Assembly (NCBI GenBank): GCA_002430835.1
Contig: DJDA01000118.1
Span: 1-49,241 of the forward strand
Origin: Brevundimonas sp. UBA5936
GTDB taxonomy: Bacteria > Pseudomonadota > Alphaproteobacteria > Caulobacterales > Caulobacteraceae
Length of the DNA stretch: 49,241 nt
Reading direction: 5' to 3'
A program made the position numbers and the translations under genes. Within the stretch, counting starts at the first letter, position 1. Every line of letters starts with the position of its first letter. The notes beneath the pieces are model-generated. The model saw nothing but the letters and a program-made list of their open reading frames with translations. It was not told where the DNA came from and ran no database searches. Below are positions 33,320 to 44,624 of this stretch, one piece after another.

Positions 33320-33504
33320 CCCCCGACCCTAACTTCAACGGCGCTCTGCTTCGCCGGACATCGGTTAGTTGTACGGATTCCTGCAAGAACGCCAATAGCT
33401 GGCTGGAACGACGCCCTGAAATCCAGGCCGCCTCGACAGTTGGGATAGCGTCGGTCTGCGTTTCGCGTCTAGATTGCGGATCGGGCCGGATGGGAGGGAG
33501 GGAC

Positions 33505-34134
33505 ATGGAGCAATACACCAGCCGAGTGCGCGACAGCATCCTGCCCCTGTCCGTCGCGAAAACCTTGCCGGCGGCGTTCCGGGAATGGCGGTTCACCGAG
33601 CGGACCGAGGACCACGGCGCGCCGGTCGAGACCTGCCGCCTCTGCGGTCAGGAAGGGCTCCGCTATCATTTCGAGATCGGCAACGAGCGGACCGACGAGA
33701 CCCTTTGGGTCGGGTCACACTGCATCCTGAAGTTCGACGTCGCCATCGTCCAGGAAGGACGCCGACTGACGCCACAGGAGGCCAAGCGCCGTCTGAACGA
33801 CCTGACCCATGAGATGCAGCTTAAGTCCTGCATCGCGGCGCTGGAGAAGCTGGCTGCTGCGGAGAACAACGCGATCCTCGAAGGCGCGTTGGATTACTAC
33901 AAGCGGCACGGGACATTGACGCCGAGATACGCAAACGTGGTCTTCTGGCGTCTGAAGACCAATGGGATCGACCACCAGCCCAGCTTCTTCAAGGTCGAGC
34001 TCAAACGTCAGCAGCACATCGAGGATCTACAGGCGATGCCCACGCGGCGCGTCCACAGGTTCTGGGCCGCGCTTAGTCCCGCCCAGCGAAAGAAGGCCAT
34101 CGCGCTCGGTCACACGCCACCGCCACCTGAATAA
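33505..34134 (+). CDS. Hypothetical protein with CxxC zinc-like motif, 209 aa
   Basis: No family name recognised. The first 80 residues carry a motif ETCRLCGQEGLRYHFEIGNE followed by WVGSHCILKF, with Cys44, Cys47 and Cys73 (plus His72) as possible metal ligands. The rest is helical and basic, ending PPPPE. I chose the ATG at 33505 because it is preceded by GGAGGGAGGGA. It sits between the ABC-3C operon (divergent) and dnaE2, before dnaE2's own LexA box. Possibly a nucleic-acid-binding accessory. Confidence 0.6.
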   Translation: MEQYTSRVRDSILPLSVAKTLPAAFREWRFTERTEDHGAPVETCRLCGQEGLRYHFEIGNERTDETLWVGSHCILKFDVAIVQEGRRLTPQEAKRRLNDLTHEMQLKSCIAALEKLAAAENNAILEGALDYYKRHGTLTPRYANVVFWRLKTNGIDHQPSFFKVELKRQQHIEDLQAMPTRRVHRFWAALSPAQRKKAIALGHTPPPPE

Positions 34135-34169
34135 GAAAGTGATCTCGCTTCCCTGGGGGCGACCAATGT

Positions 34170-34184
34170 GAACATAACGGGAAC
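34170..34184 (+). promoter_or_regulatory. LexA (SOS) box upstream of dnaE2
   Basis: GAAC-ATAACGG-GAAC, the same GAAC-N7-GAAC operator as before imuA, 18 nt before the dnaE2 ATG. It gives dnaE2 its own SOS promoter, as needed after separation from imuAB. Confidence 0.88.
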
Positions 34185-34201
34185 GAACCTCCCGTGAGCC
34201 C

Positions 34202-37441
<3,240 letters not shown>

Positions 37442-37478
37442 GCAGACAGGTCATATCGGGGTTTCCGGCTACGTCGGC

Positions 37479-37796
37479 TCAACTCATTTCGGATCGCGGC
37501 ATGGGCGGCGGGGGCGGCGTCATATCGAGGCTGTAGATCATGATGTCGATCTCGGCATGAACGACATCCAGGTCCGGTCCCTGAAACATTTGGCCGGCGG
37601 CTTCACGCCAAGCCGCGCGGAGGAGCTCGCGGGCGCTGTCAGGCGCTAGATCCTCAAGATAGTGCAGGCCAAGCTCCGCGAGCAGGCGTTGAGCGACGAT
37701 GCCCGCGCGGATCGCGATGTCTTGGGATGGAGGCGGCGTGACCGAGGGGCTTGGCTTTCCTGCTTTTACTCGTCTTTGCACGCTACACCTGACCAT
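37479..37796 (-). CDS. Hypothetical protein downstream of the PD-(D/E)xK gene, 105 aa
   Basis: No family recognised. The ATG at 37796 lies 14 nt inside the end of the upstream nuclease gene, suggesting translational coupling. The ribosome site is weak. The product has a plausible folded helical part (IAIRAGIVAQRLLAELGLHY, then DSARELLRAAWREAAGQMF, then VHAEIDIMIYSLD) and a proline-rich tail. It could be an accessory or immunity partner of the nuclease. Alternatively the frame could be a chance one; composition favours coding. Confidence 0.45.
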   Translation of the reverse strand: MVRCSVQRRVKAGKPSPSVTPPPSQDIAIRAGIVAQRLLAELGLHYLEDLAPDSARELLRAAWREAAGQMFQGPDLDVVHAEIDIMIYSLDMTPPPPPMPRSEMS

Positions 37797-39990
37797 TCTC
37801 GGGTTCGTCCGCCGCGGCGTTGTGGGTTTGCTTCGCCTTTTCAACCGCCGCTTCGAAAGCTGCCTGAAGGTCTCGAACGGACTGTGGGTCGAAACCGAGG
37901 ATGGGTCCCAGAGCATCAAGGTCCTCGTCTCCCTTAGTGTACTCAAGCGTGGAAGCGACCAATGTGCCCGTCACCTGGAACAGCTCAGGCCGCACATCCG
38001 CGCGATGAAGCATGAGGTTCGTCTGCGGAGCTGTGCGGAGATGGCGCAGCAGGCCCTCAGGCGTTGGAGTATCGCCGCGCCACTGATCGTAGATCGCGAT
38101 GCGGTGCATCACCTCCAGTTTCGGGGAAATCCGATGGTGGTGGAGACGCTTGAAGTAGCGGTCCTCGAAGAAGCGGGTCAGGCCAGACCAGTCCGAAATC
38201 AGGACACCGTCGCGACCGTCCGGCTCGGAGAAGGGCTGGCTGAAGAGAATGCAGGGCACGATCTCGTACTCATCGAGCGATATGCCGCCGGCCAGCTCGA
38301 CGAGCTCCGGGTGGGCCTTAATCCCCTCGACCTGGCGCTGGGTCTGATCGACGAACTCGTCGATCTGCCGGGCGAAGTAGAAGCCCGCCTCGGGATGGTT
38401 GTCCGACAAGCCTCGATTCTTGCACTCGATGACGAAGAGAAAACGTCCCCAAGGAACAAGGACGTCCAACTGGTAGGTCTCACTCCCGCGCTTTGCGTCG
38501 ATCGTGAACGGTTTCAGACCTTGGCTCTCGAAAAGGTCCATCACGGCGCGTTCAAACACCGTGCCCTTATCCTTCGGCGCGACTTCCAGGCTGTTGAGGC
38601 GCGAAAGCGTGAGCTGACCTGGATCGGCGTTCAGGGCCGCCATTCCGATCAACAAAAACTCACCGTCGGGCAGCTGCAGAAGAGGCGTGTCGAACAGGTC
38701 TCCGCTCCGGCGATGGACGCTTGCATGACGGATGAACGCCTCCGCTGCTTCGACGCCGAGCCCCGCGCCAGTCAAATGAGCCTCAAGCTCGCCCTTCCGA
38801 AAATGCAGCAGATGGCGATCCAGCGTCGTTTCGCCTGCTGCTGCCGCTCGATCCGCCAACAGGCCTAGCAGAGCGTATCCACGAAGCCACTCCACCAACC
38901 GTAGGCCAGCGAAGCGACGGTCATCGTCGAAGATGTCCTGCCCGAGAACCGTGACGAGGTAGCCGGCGCCGTTCAGCTCATGGTCCCGAACCGCCGCCAC
39001 CGGCAACAGGTCCACCGGCCCATCAGAAATGTCCTTGATCGGCGGCATCCCCTGCTTCAGCAGAAGCGCCTTCGCGAAACTCTGGATCGCGACCTCCTTG
39101 CTGCGCTCGAACGCCGCCCAGTCGAGCAACTCTGCCTCTCCGGGCAGATACTCAAGGACATCAAGTCCGTCGGGAGACGGACCGGGTCGCGCAGCAACCA
39201 ACTCAGCAGGCGCGGGCTGACGGGTCCATTCGCCAGCCCAAAACCGACGACGGCGTTCGAACCTTGCCCAGCGGCGCCAGATCGCGGCCAACGCCTCGCA
39301 GCCGGCCGCAGCCTCCGGCATAGCCAAGCTGAGGCCATCGACGCCAGGAGCGACGATCACATCGTCGGTGGCAAACCATGAACCTTCATAAGCGAGCATC
39401 GAAAGGTGAATGCGAAAGCCTTCGAGGAAGGCGCCCGACACGCCGTCGATCGAAAACTCCGCGCCGTCGTCATCGACGCTGCGGATTTCGTTGCCCAGAT
39501 TAAGTCGGCCTTGGCGCTCCATCGCGCGCTGCGCGTGCACGAACATCTGCTCGGAACGGTCCGCGAGCCTCGCAAGCAGAACCTCGAGCTCCGCCTGCGG
39601 CGCAAGCTTGCGCAGCGGTTGCTGAGCCAGCACCGACCCAATCGCATGGTAGGACGCTTCGACCGTTCGATGGACTTCGAATGCCGCCTCAACAGCTGCG
39701 GCGACATCCACGCCATACCGGGACCCAATCTCGGACAAGACTTCCACGACGAAAGCGTCGCGGCGGGTTTGCCGCGAGGGGTTAGGCATCTGCGAGACGA
39801 GGTCATTCGACCTCAAGAGGATGCCGACCAGCTTATCCACCTCCGCCTGCGAAAGACCGCCGGTAGGAAGAGCAGCAAGAAACCGGGACGCCGACAGCGC
39901 CTTCAGGGCTGGTGTCAGTGTGGCTTGCGATACACCAGCTGAGCTCGCCGGCATGTCTTCTAGCTTCATTCCGGTCGTCCCAATGTCCAT
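37783..39990 (-). CDS. Large PD-(D/E)xK nuclease-fold protein, candidate defence effector
   Basis: From the ATG at 39990 (AGGG just upstream) the product is 735 residues; an ATG at 40026 would add 12. The first 460 residues are mostly helical with no recognised domain. Residues about 475-525 form a restriction-endonuclease-like site: FERAVMDLFESQG with a conserved Glu (about 480), TYQLDVLVPWG with Asp (about 509), and FVIECKNRGL with E-C-K (522-524). Codon use is less GC-biased than in neighbours, a sign of later acquisition. It lies between dnaE2 and the integrase, a common cargo slot. No known defence system recognised. Confidence 0.75.
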   Translation of the reverse strand: MDIGTTGMKLEDMPASSAGVSQATLTPALKALSASRFLAALPTGGLSQAEVDKLVGILLRSNDLVSQMPNPSRQTRRDAFVVEVLSEIGSRYGVDVAAAVEAAFEVHRTVEASYHAIGSVLAQQPLRKLAPQAELEVLLARLADRSEQMFVHAQRAMERQGRLNLGNEIRSVDDDGAEFSIDGVSGAFLEGFRIHLSMLAYEGSWFATDDVIVAPGVDGLSLAMPEAAAGCEALAAIWRRWARFERRRRFWAGEWTRQPAPAELVAARPGPSPDGLDVLEYLPGEAELLDWAAFERSKEVAIQSFAKALLLKQGMPPIKDISDGPVDLLPVAAVRDHELNGAGYLVTVLGQDIFDDDRRFAGLRLVEWLRGYALLGLLADRAAAAGETTLDRHLLHFRKGELEAHLTGAGLGVEAAEAFIRHASVHRRSGDLFDTPLLQLPDGEFLLIGMAALNADPGQLTLSRLNSLEVAPKDKGTVFERAVMDLFESQGLKPFTIDAKRGSETYQLDVLVPWGRFLFVIECKNRGLSDNHPEAGFYFARQIDEFVDQTQRQVEGIKAHPELVELAGGISLDEYEIVPCILFSQPFSEPDGRDGVLISDWSGLTRFFEDRYFKRLHHHRISPKLEVMHRIAIYDQWRGDTPTPEGLLRHLRTAPQTNLMLHRADVRPELFQVTGTLVASTLEYTKGDEDLDALGPILGFDPQSVRDLQAAFEAAVEKAKQTHNAAADEPENGQV

Positions 39991-40277
39991 AGCCCTATTC
40001 TTAGGAAACTGCGGAGGCGAGCGCATCAGGATACCCGCAGCACACGCTGACTACCTGCAAACTGCCCTGAAGACCCGAGCCAAGGCGTGACGCTGGGTAC
40101 GTGTCATCACAAGGGCGTGAGAAAGCAGAGGAGACCGACCCAATAGAAACCGAGCGGAACGGATCGGACAAGGCGGCGATAATTTCCTCAATAATCTCTG
40201 AATGTTCGTCGGTTGCAGTTCATTCCCGCCAGTGCTTGCTTGATTACAGTTCTGGTTCAGACGGAAAGGAGCGCCAC

Positions 40278-40562
40278 ATGGCCGGTCTACATCTTCACGG
40301 AACTGAGGAAATGCTGCTGACCCGTAAGGAAGCTTCCACCGAGCTTCTACGAATGGGCATCCGCCGGTCGCCATCGACACTGGCGAAGGTGTTCTGCACC
40401 CGGTCCGACGGACCACCCTGCACCCATCTCGGGCGAACCCCCTATTACCCCAAGAGCCTGCTGCACGAGTGGGCGCGCAGCCAGCTCTCGGGCCTTAGGT
40501 CCTCTTCGAGCCAGCCACGCCAGGCTGGACATTGGGGCGAGGCCGCTCAAGAGGGCGCTTAG
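40278..40562 (+). CDS. Excisionase-like small DNA-binding protein
   Basis: A 94-residue protein beside the integrase, with ATG at 40278 preceded by AAGGAG. It opens LLTRKEASTELLRMGIRRSPSTLAKVF and has GRTPYYPKSLLHEWARSQL, the layout of a winged HTH (AlpA/MerR-like, HTH_17) as in excisionases: sequence-recognition helix followed by a wing and R/K-rich helix. An RDF role is inferred from family and position. Converges on int with a shared terminator. Confidence 0.75.
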   Translation: MAGLHLHGTEEMLLTRKEASTELLRMGIRRSPSTLAKVFCTRSDGPPCTHLGRTPYYPKSLLHEWARSQLSGLRSSSSQPRQAGHWGEAAQEGA

Positions 40563-40584
40563 CCACCAGTCCATCGCAGTGTTC

Positions 40585-40617
40585 GGCCGCCCGGTGCCCC
40601 CGCCGGGCGGCCCTTTT
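40585..40617. terminator. Convergent terminator between excisionase-like gene and int
   Basis: A perfect 10-bp stem GGCCGCCCGG (40585-40594) / CCGGGCGGCC (40603-40612), loop of 8, followed by CTTTTC. It lies between the two stop codons and the T-run runs into the int stop, so it mainly ends plus-strand transcription. Confidence 0.85.
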
Positions 40618-41852
40618 CAGTGGGCCGTCTGTCCTTGTTCAACCGACCAGCCCGCGAGAGAGGCGGCGACGCTCTCGCTGATCCTGTCGGCGGCCGCACG
40701 GACCGGGTCGTCCGCCAGGTGGGCGTATCGACTGGTGGTGCTGACGTGACTGTGGCCGAGCAGCTTGCCGATGAGCTGGAGCCCTTCACCGCCGGCAAGC
40801 CCCGCGCTCGCGAAGCTATGCCGAAGATCATGGATCCGCAGGTCTTCCATACCGGCGCGTTTGCGGATGCCGACCCAGGCCCAGTCCAGATTGGCGATCG
40901 GACGCTTTGGATCCCGCCGATCCGGGAAAACGTAGATGCTTCCGTTGGCGAGCAGGTCTTCGATCAGCTTCAACGCCGCGCTACCGAGGCGGATGACCTT
41001 GGCTCCCGTCTTGGAGTCCTCCAGCCGCAGCATCCCCATGGTGCGGTCGATCTCTGACCATTTGAGTCTGGCGATCTCGTTCTTGCGGGCGCCGGTCAGC
41101 AACAGAAGGCGGATGATGTTGATGTGGCGCGGGTCGCCGCCGTGCTTTTCGAGTTCCGCCAGGACGTCACCGAGCCGGGCCAGTTCAGCCGGCGAGAGGA
41201 AGCGATCCCGGCGGTTGTCCTTGTAGCGCTTCACGCCCCGCGTGGGGTTAGTCTTCAAGAACTCCCGCTCAACGGCGAAGGTGAAGATCCCGCCCAGCAG
41301 ACCAACGGTGCGCGAGGCCGCATGAATGCCGCCGCGCGTGTGCGGCGTCGCCTCTCCACGAATACGACCCGATCCGACGTCGACCATCAGCCGCTCGATG
41401 TCCGCTCGGCCGATGTCGGTGACCTTCATCCTGCCCAGGCGAGGTTTGATGTGGCGGGCGATGCGGATGCGGTCGATCCGCAGGGTCGTCGCCTTCTTCA
41501 TCGTCACGCCCTCCTTCATGTAGAGGTCGCAGAGCTCCGACATCGTCAGTTCTTCGCGTCGTTCGACTTTGGTCCCCTGAGGGTCACCACCTGACGCGAC
41601 TTCGGCCAGTACAGCGGCCGCTCGTTCACGGGCTTCCTCGGCGGTCACGACGCCATGGCGAGCGATGTGAAGGAGGCGGTCAGCGCCGCCGATCGTCCTG
41701 TATCGGACGACGTAGGTTTTGGTGTCGCTGACGGCTACGCGCACCCCGAAACCCTTGAGCTGCGTGTCCCAGAGGGTGAAGCGCACCTCTTCGGACGTCA
41801 GCGCGTCGACGAGGCGTTTGGTGATCTTTCCGGACCTCGGGTTCTGAACCAT
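40617..41852 (-). CDS. int: Tyrosine recombinase, ICE integrase
   Basis: A 411-residue phage-type integrase catalysing site-specific insertion and excision. N-terminal DUF4102 arm-binding region (FTLWDTQLKGFGVRVAVSDT with KTYVVRYR), core-binding domain (MSELCDLYMKEGV onward), and catalytic domain with Arg in LLLTGARKNEIARLKW, the HxxR box HDLRHSFAS, GHSH and Tyr in STTSRYAHL. All catalytic residues are present. I chose the ATG at 41852, which has GAGGAGAG upstream. It is the last ICE gene before the chromosome. Confidence 0.95.
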   Translation of the reverse strand: MVQNPRSGKITKRLVDALTSEEVRFTLWDTQLKGFGVRVAVSDTKTYVVRYRTIGGADRLLHIARHGVVTAEEARERAAAVLAEVASGGDPQGTKVERREELTMSELCDLYMKEGVTMKKATTLRIDRIRIARHIKPRLGRMKVTDIGRADIERLMVDVGSGRIRGEATPHTRGGIHAASRTVGLLGGIFTFAVEREFLKTNPTRGVKRYKDNRRDRFLSPAELARLGDVLAELEKHGGDPRHINIIRLLLLTGARKNEIARLKWSEIDRTMGMLRLEDSKTGAKVIRLGSAALKLIEDLLANGSIYVFPDRRDPKRPIANLDWAWVGIRKRAGMEDLRIHDLRHSFASAGLAGGEGLQLIGKLLGHSHVSTTSRYAHLADDPVRAAADRISESVAASLAGWSVEQGQTAH

Positions 41853-41877
41853 TCGATCTCTCCTCGGGCCCACGAGG

Positions 41878-41941
41878 GGTCCCGTTTCTGGTCCCGGTTT
41901 TGGTCACCACATGGTCACCAGCCGGGAGGATTTCGGAGGAT
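41878..41941. repeat. Phased tandem repeats beside int (candidate arm-type or att sites)
   Basis: Four GGTC(C/A)C repeats start at 41878, 41890, 41902 and 41913, spaced 12, 12 and 11 nt, so all fall on one helical face. The last two extend to TGGTCACCA. Two GGAGGAT copies follow at 41925 and 41935, ten nt apart. They lie just upstream of the int start codon and at the ICE edge. Binding by Int arm domain or Xis is inferred. Confidence 0.55.
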
Positions 41942-42027
41942 AATCGAGAAATCAGCGGTAAAAGAACGAACCCTGAACCTGCCCACCACAAGGGTGTTTG
42001 AGCCATTTCGAGCAACTGAAAAGAACC

Positions 42028-42597
42028 CTAAGGTTCGAGCTCTATGTCCCAATACAGGTAGTCAAGCCAGCTCTGGTGCAGGAAGTGGGGCGGAAAGCGC
42101 CGTCCCGCCTGCTGCAGCTGCCAGGCGCTGGGTTGGTGGGCGGTGCGGCGCAGGGGCATGTGCGCCTGACCGGGCGTACGGCCGCCCTTGCGCAGGTTGC
42201 AGGGACCGCAAGCGGCGACGATGTTCTGCCACGTCGTGCGCCCGCCGCGCGAGCGGGGGATGACGTGGTCGAAGGTCAGATCCTGGGACGTGCCGGGCGC
42301 GCCGCAATACTGGCAGGCGAAACCGTCGCGCAGGAAGACGTTGAAACGGGTGAAGGCCGGCTTGCGGTCCTGATCCACATAGGACTTCAGACAGACCACG
42401 CTGGGCAGCTGCATCTCCAGCGAGGGGCTGCGGACGACCTTGTCATAGGTGGCGACCACGTCGACGCGGTCCTGCCACACGGCCTTGACCACTTCCTCCC
42501 ACGGCCACAGCGACAGAGGAAAATAGGACAAGGGCCTGAAATCGGCGTTCAGCACCAGGGCCGGAAAGCCGGACGGCGGGCGGGACAGGACCTGCAT
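42028..42597 (-). CDS. HNH endonuclease, chromosomal
   Basis: A 189-residue protein with conserved opening VLNADFRPLSYFPLSLWPWE, then a zinc-type HNH module: CQYCG, DHVIPRSRGG, WQNIVAACGPCNLRKG (HNH core with CxxC pairs). The protein is full length and ends YLYWDIELEP. GGGAGGG precedes the ATG. This gene is common as a single-copy chromosomal gene in Alphaproteobacteria. Its 3' end faces the ICE right boundary. Confidence 0.9.
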   Translation of the reverse strand: MQVLSRPPSGFPALVLNADFRPLSYFPLSLWPWEEVVKAVWQDRVDVVATYDKVVRSPSLEMQLPSVVCLKSYVDQDRKPAFTRFNVFLRDGFACQYCGAPGTSQDLTFDHVIPRSRGGRTTWQNIVAACGPCNLRKGGRTPGQAHMPLRRTAHQPSAWQLQQAGRRFPPHFLHQSWLDYLYWDIELEP

Positions 42598-42736
42598 CAG
42601 GCCCTCCCGCTCATACGGGGGGTTATCGACGCGACAGGACTGAAGACACGTCTCCTTCCTTGGTCTGATGGCGAAACCCTACGCCTGATTCTCCCGCATC
42701 GCCATGACAGATACGGCGCGTTTTCGTGACGCGCCC

Positions 42737-43135
42737 CTAGAAGACCTCGACCAGTTCGAAGCGTTCGCAGACCACCTTCATGCCCGGCGCCCAGGTGCCT
42801 TCGCGGCGGTAATAGGCCTCATGGGCGTCGCGCCACCATTCGTAGGTCAGGTCGCCCTCCCCCTCGGCGCGGGCGAAGTCATCGCTGACCTGCTCGAAGG
42901 GCATGATCTCGACCTCGGTCGTGCGGATCGCGCAGCGAGGAACGCCGGCGCCGTCCAGAATGACGCTGACCTCGCCCACGGTCGGCATGATGTCGGCCTC
43001 GCATGACGCCAGCGACGAACAGGTCGCACGCTTGCCGCCGGCCAGCACCAGGGCCAGCAATTCATCAGCCAGTTCGGGGCTGTCGCCAAAGGGCCAACGG
43101 GGCGCGGCCGCATAGGCGGCGGGAAGGTCGTGCAT
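42737..43135 (-). CDS. ASCH-domain protein
   Basis: A 132-residue protein. It starts YAAAPRWPFGDSPELADELLALVLAG followed by KRATCSSL, then VILDGAGVPRCAIRTTEVEIMPF, then GDLTYEWWRDAHEAYY. This is the ASCH fold (PUA-like, RNA- or modified-nucleotide-related). Function in the cell is unknown; some relatives hydrolyse N4-acetylcytidine. Ordinary chromosomal neighbour. Confidence 0.85.
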   Translation of the reverse strand: MHDLPAAYAAAPRWPFGDSPELADELLALVLAGGKRATCSSLASCEADIMPTVGEVSVILDGAGVPRCAIRTTEVEIMPFEQVSDDFARAEGEGDLTYEWWRDAHEAYYRREGTWAPGMKVVCERFELVEVF

Positions 43136-43156
43136 CTGCGTTCTCGTCAGTTGGGT

Positions 43157-43819
43157 TCAATATCGCGAAGCGGCGGTCGGGAAGGCGGGCAGGCTCCAGC
43201 CCCACTTCAGGGCGCCGGCCCGCACGCCGAACCCGGCCACGACAGCCACCGCCACAGCGGGCCATGTGGGAAGGCTCACGGCCTTCAGTCCGACGAACAG
43301 GGCCGCCGAAACCAGGGCGGCGGTGATGTTCAGTTCGCGCCTCAGCAGGATGGAGGGCTGGTGCGCCAGCACGTCGCGCACGATGCCGCCGAAGCAGGCC
43401 GTCAGCACGCCCATGACGATGCAGATCAGCGGCGTCACGCCATAGGACGCCGCCTTGGCCGCCCCCATGACGCCATAGGCCGCCAGCCCCACCGCATCCA
43501 GCCACAGCAGGGCGCGGAAACGCCACGACCGCGACCCCAGCATCCAGAAGCCGACCGCCGCCACCATGCAGACAGCGACATAGCGCCAGTCCTGCACCCA
43601 GAAGACCGGCGCCCCGATCAACAGGTCGCGCAGGGTGCCGCCGCCCATGCCGGTCACGGCGGCGAAGAAGGCGAAGGTCAGGACGTCATGCTTCTCGCGC
43701 GCGGCGGCCAGGGCGCCGGTGGCGGCGAACACGGCCACCCCCGCAAAATCCAGCAGCGGCAGCACCGCAGCCGGGCGAACCAGGTCTGCGCCCGCGATCG
43801 GCTCCAACATCGTCATCAT
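43157..43819 (-). CDS. TRIC / UPF0126 family membrane protein
   Basis: A 220-residue inner-membrane protein with about seven hydrophobic helices. It has two repeats of the family signature: FAGVAVFAATGALAAAREKH with GMGGGTLRDLLIG, and AYGVMGAAKAASYG with ACFGGIVRDVLAHQPSILLR. Bacterial members are homologous to trimeric intracellular cation channels. Start codons at 43819, 43816 and 43810 are all possible. Confidence 0.88.
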   Translation of the reverse strand: MMTMLEPIAGADLVRPAAVLPLLDFAGVAVFAATGALAAAREKHDVLTFAFFAAVTGMGGGTLRDLLIGAPVFWVQDWRYVAVCMVAAVGFWMLGSRSWRFRALLWLDAVGLAAYGVMGAAKAASYGVTPLICIVMGVLTACFGGIVRDVLAHQPSILLRRELNITAALVSAALFVGLKAVSLPTWPAVAVAVVAGFGVRAGALKWGWSLPAFPTAASRY

Positions 43820-43825
43820 CCCCAG

Positions 43826-43841
43826 GGCGCCGCGCGGCGCC
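43826..43841. repeat. Perfect 16-bp palindrome upstream of the TRIC gene
   Basis: GGCGCCGCGCGGCGCC is its own reverse complement and lies directly before the translation start. It could be a regulatory site or a hairpin in the mRNA leader; meaning unknown. Confidence 0.4.
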
Positions 43842-43881
43842 GTCTTCGGGGTCGCCCCCAGCCTTCATGAAATGCCGAAGG

Positions 43882-44535
43882 CTAGACGCCTTCGTCCAGC
43901 GCGATCTCGCCGCGCCGAACGCCACCATACCATCCCCAGAGCAAATGCGCCGCCACCCCGCGATGCGGCCGCCAGATCTCGGCGCGGGCATAGGCCTGTT
44001 TCTCGTTCGGACGGGCCTCGGCGCGGTCGGCCCAGCGCATGGCTTCCTGCAAGGCCACGTCTCCACCGGGGAAAACGTCCAGCCGCCCCTCGCAGAACAT
44101 CAGAAAGGTCTCGGCCGTCCACTTGCCCACGCCCTTGATGGCGACCAGGGCGGCGATGGCCTCGACGTCGTCCAGCCGCTCCAGATGGTCGAAGTCGATA
44201 TGGCCGTCGGCATGGGCGCGGGCGATCTCATGGCCGTATTTCGCCTTCTGCCCCGACAGGCCGAAGGTGCGCAGCGTCTCGACATCGCGCGCCAGCACGG
44301 CGTCCGGCGTCACCTGACCGTCCAGCCCCTCGACCACTCGCTTCCAGATCGAAGCCGCGGCGGCGACCGAGACCTGCTGCTCCACGATCATGCGGAACAG
44401 GCCCTCATAGCCGCCGGGCCGTAGCCGCCATTCGAACACGGGCGTCGAGGCGTGCGCCTTGGCCAGCGCCGGATCGGCGGCGGCCAGAGCCTCACGGGCT
44501 GCGGCGACGGAAGCAGGTGACGGAGCAAGGGCCAT
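43882..44535 (-). CDS. alkA: DNA-3-methyladenine glycosylase II (AlkA-type)
   Basis: A 217-residue base-excision repair enzyme removing alkylated purines. It contains GGYEGLFRMIVEQQVSVAAA, the helix-hairpin-helix LVAIKGVGKWTAETFLMF, and the catalytic Asp in FPGGDVALQEAMR. It lacks the N-terminal regulatory domain of long AlkA forms, as is normal for this short group. Divergent from gluQ. Confidence 0.9.
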   Translation of the reverse strand: MALAPSPASVAAAREALAAADPALAKAHASTPVFEWRLRPGGYEGLFRMIVEQQVSVAAAASIWKRVVEGLDGQVTPDAVLARDVETLRTFGLSGQKAKYGHEIARAHADGHIDFDHLERLDDVEAIAALVAIKGVGKWTAETFLMFCEGRLDVFPGGDVALQEAMRWADRAEARPNEKQAYARAEIWRPHRGVAAHLLWGWYGGVRRGEIALDEGV

Positions 44536-44624
44536 GCCGCCATGCTAGGCTGGTGCCCCGCCTCTCGAAAAGAGCCGTTCGCCGCTAGGTTCTGACCACG
44601 GCCGGAAACCGCTAGTCTGTTCTC

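Noticed and set aside
41920..42030. A tRNA gene at the ICE right end
   Set aside because: No cloverleaf arms or T-loop could be assembled; the GTTCGAGC seen there is antisense to the HNH coding end.
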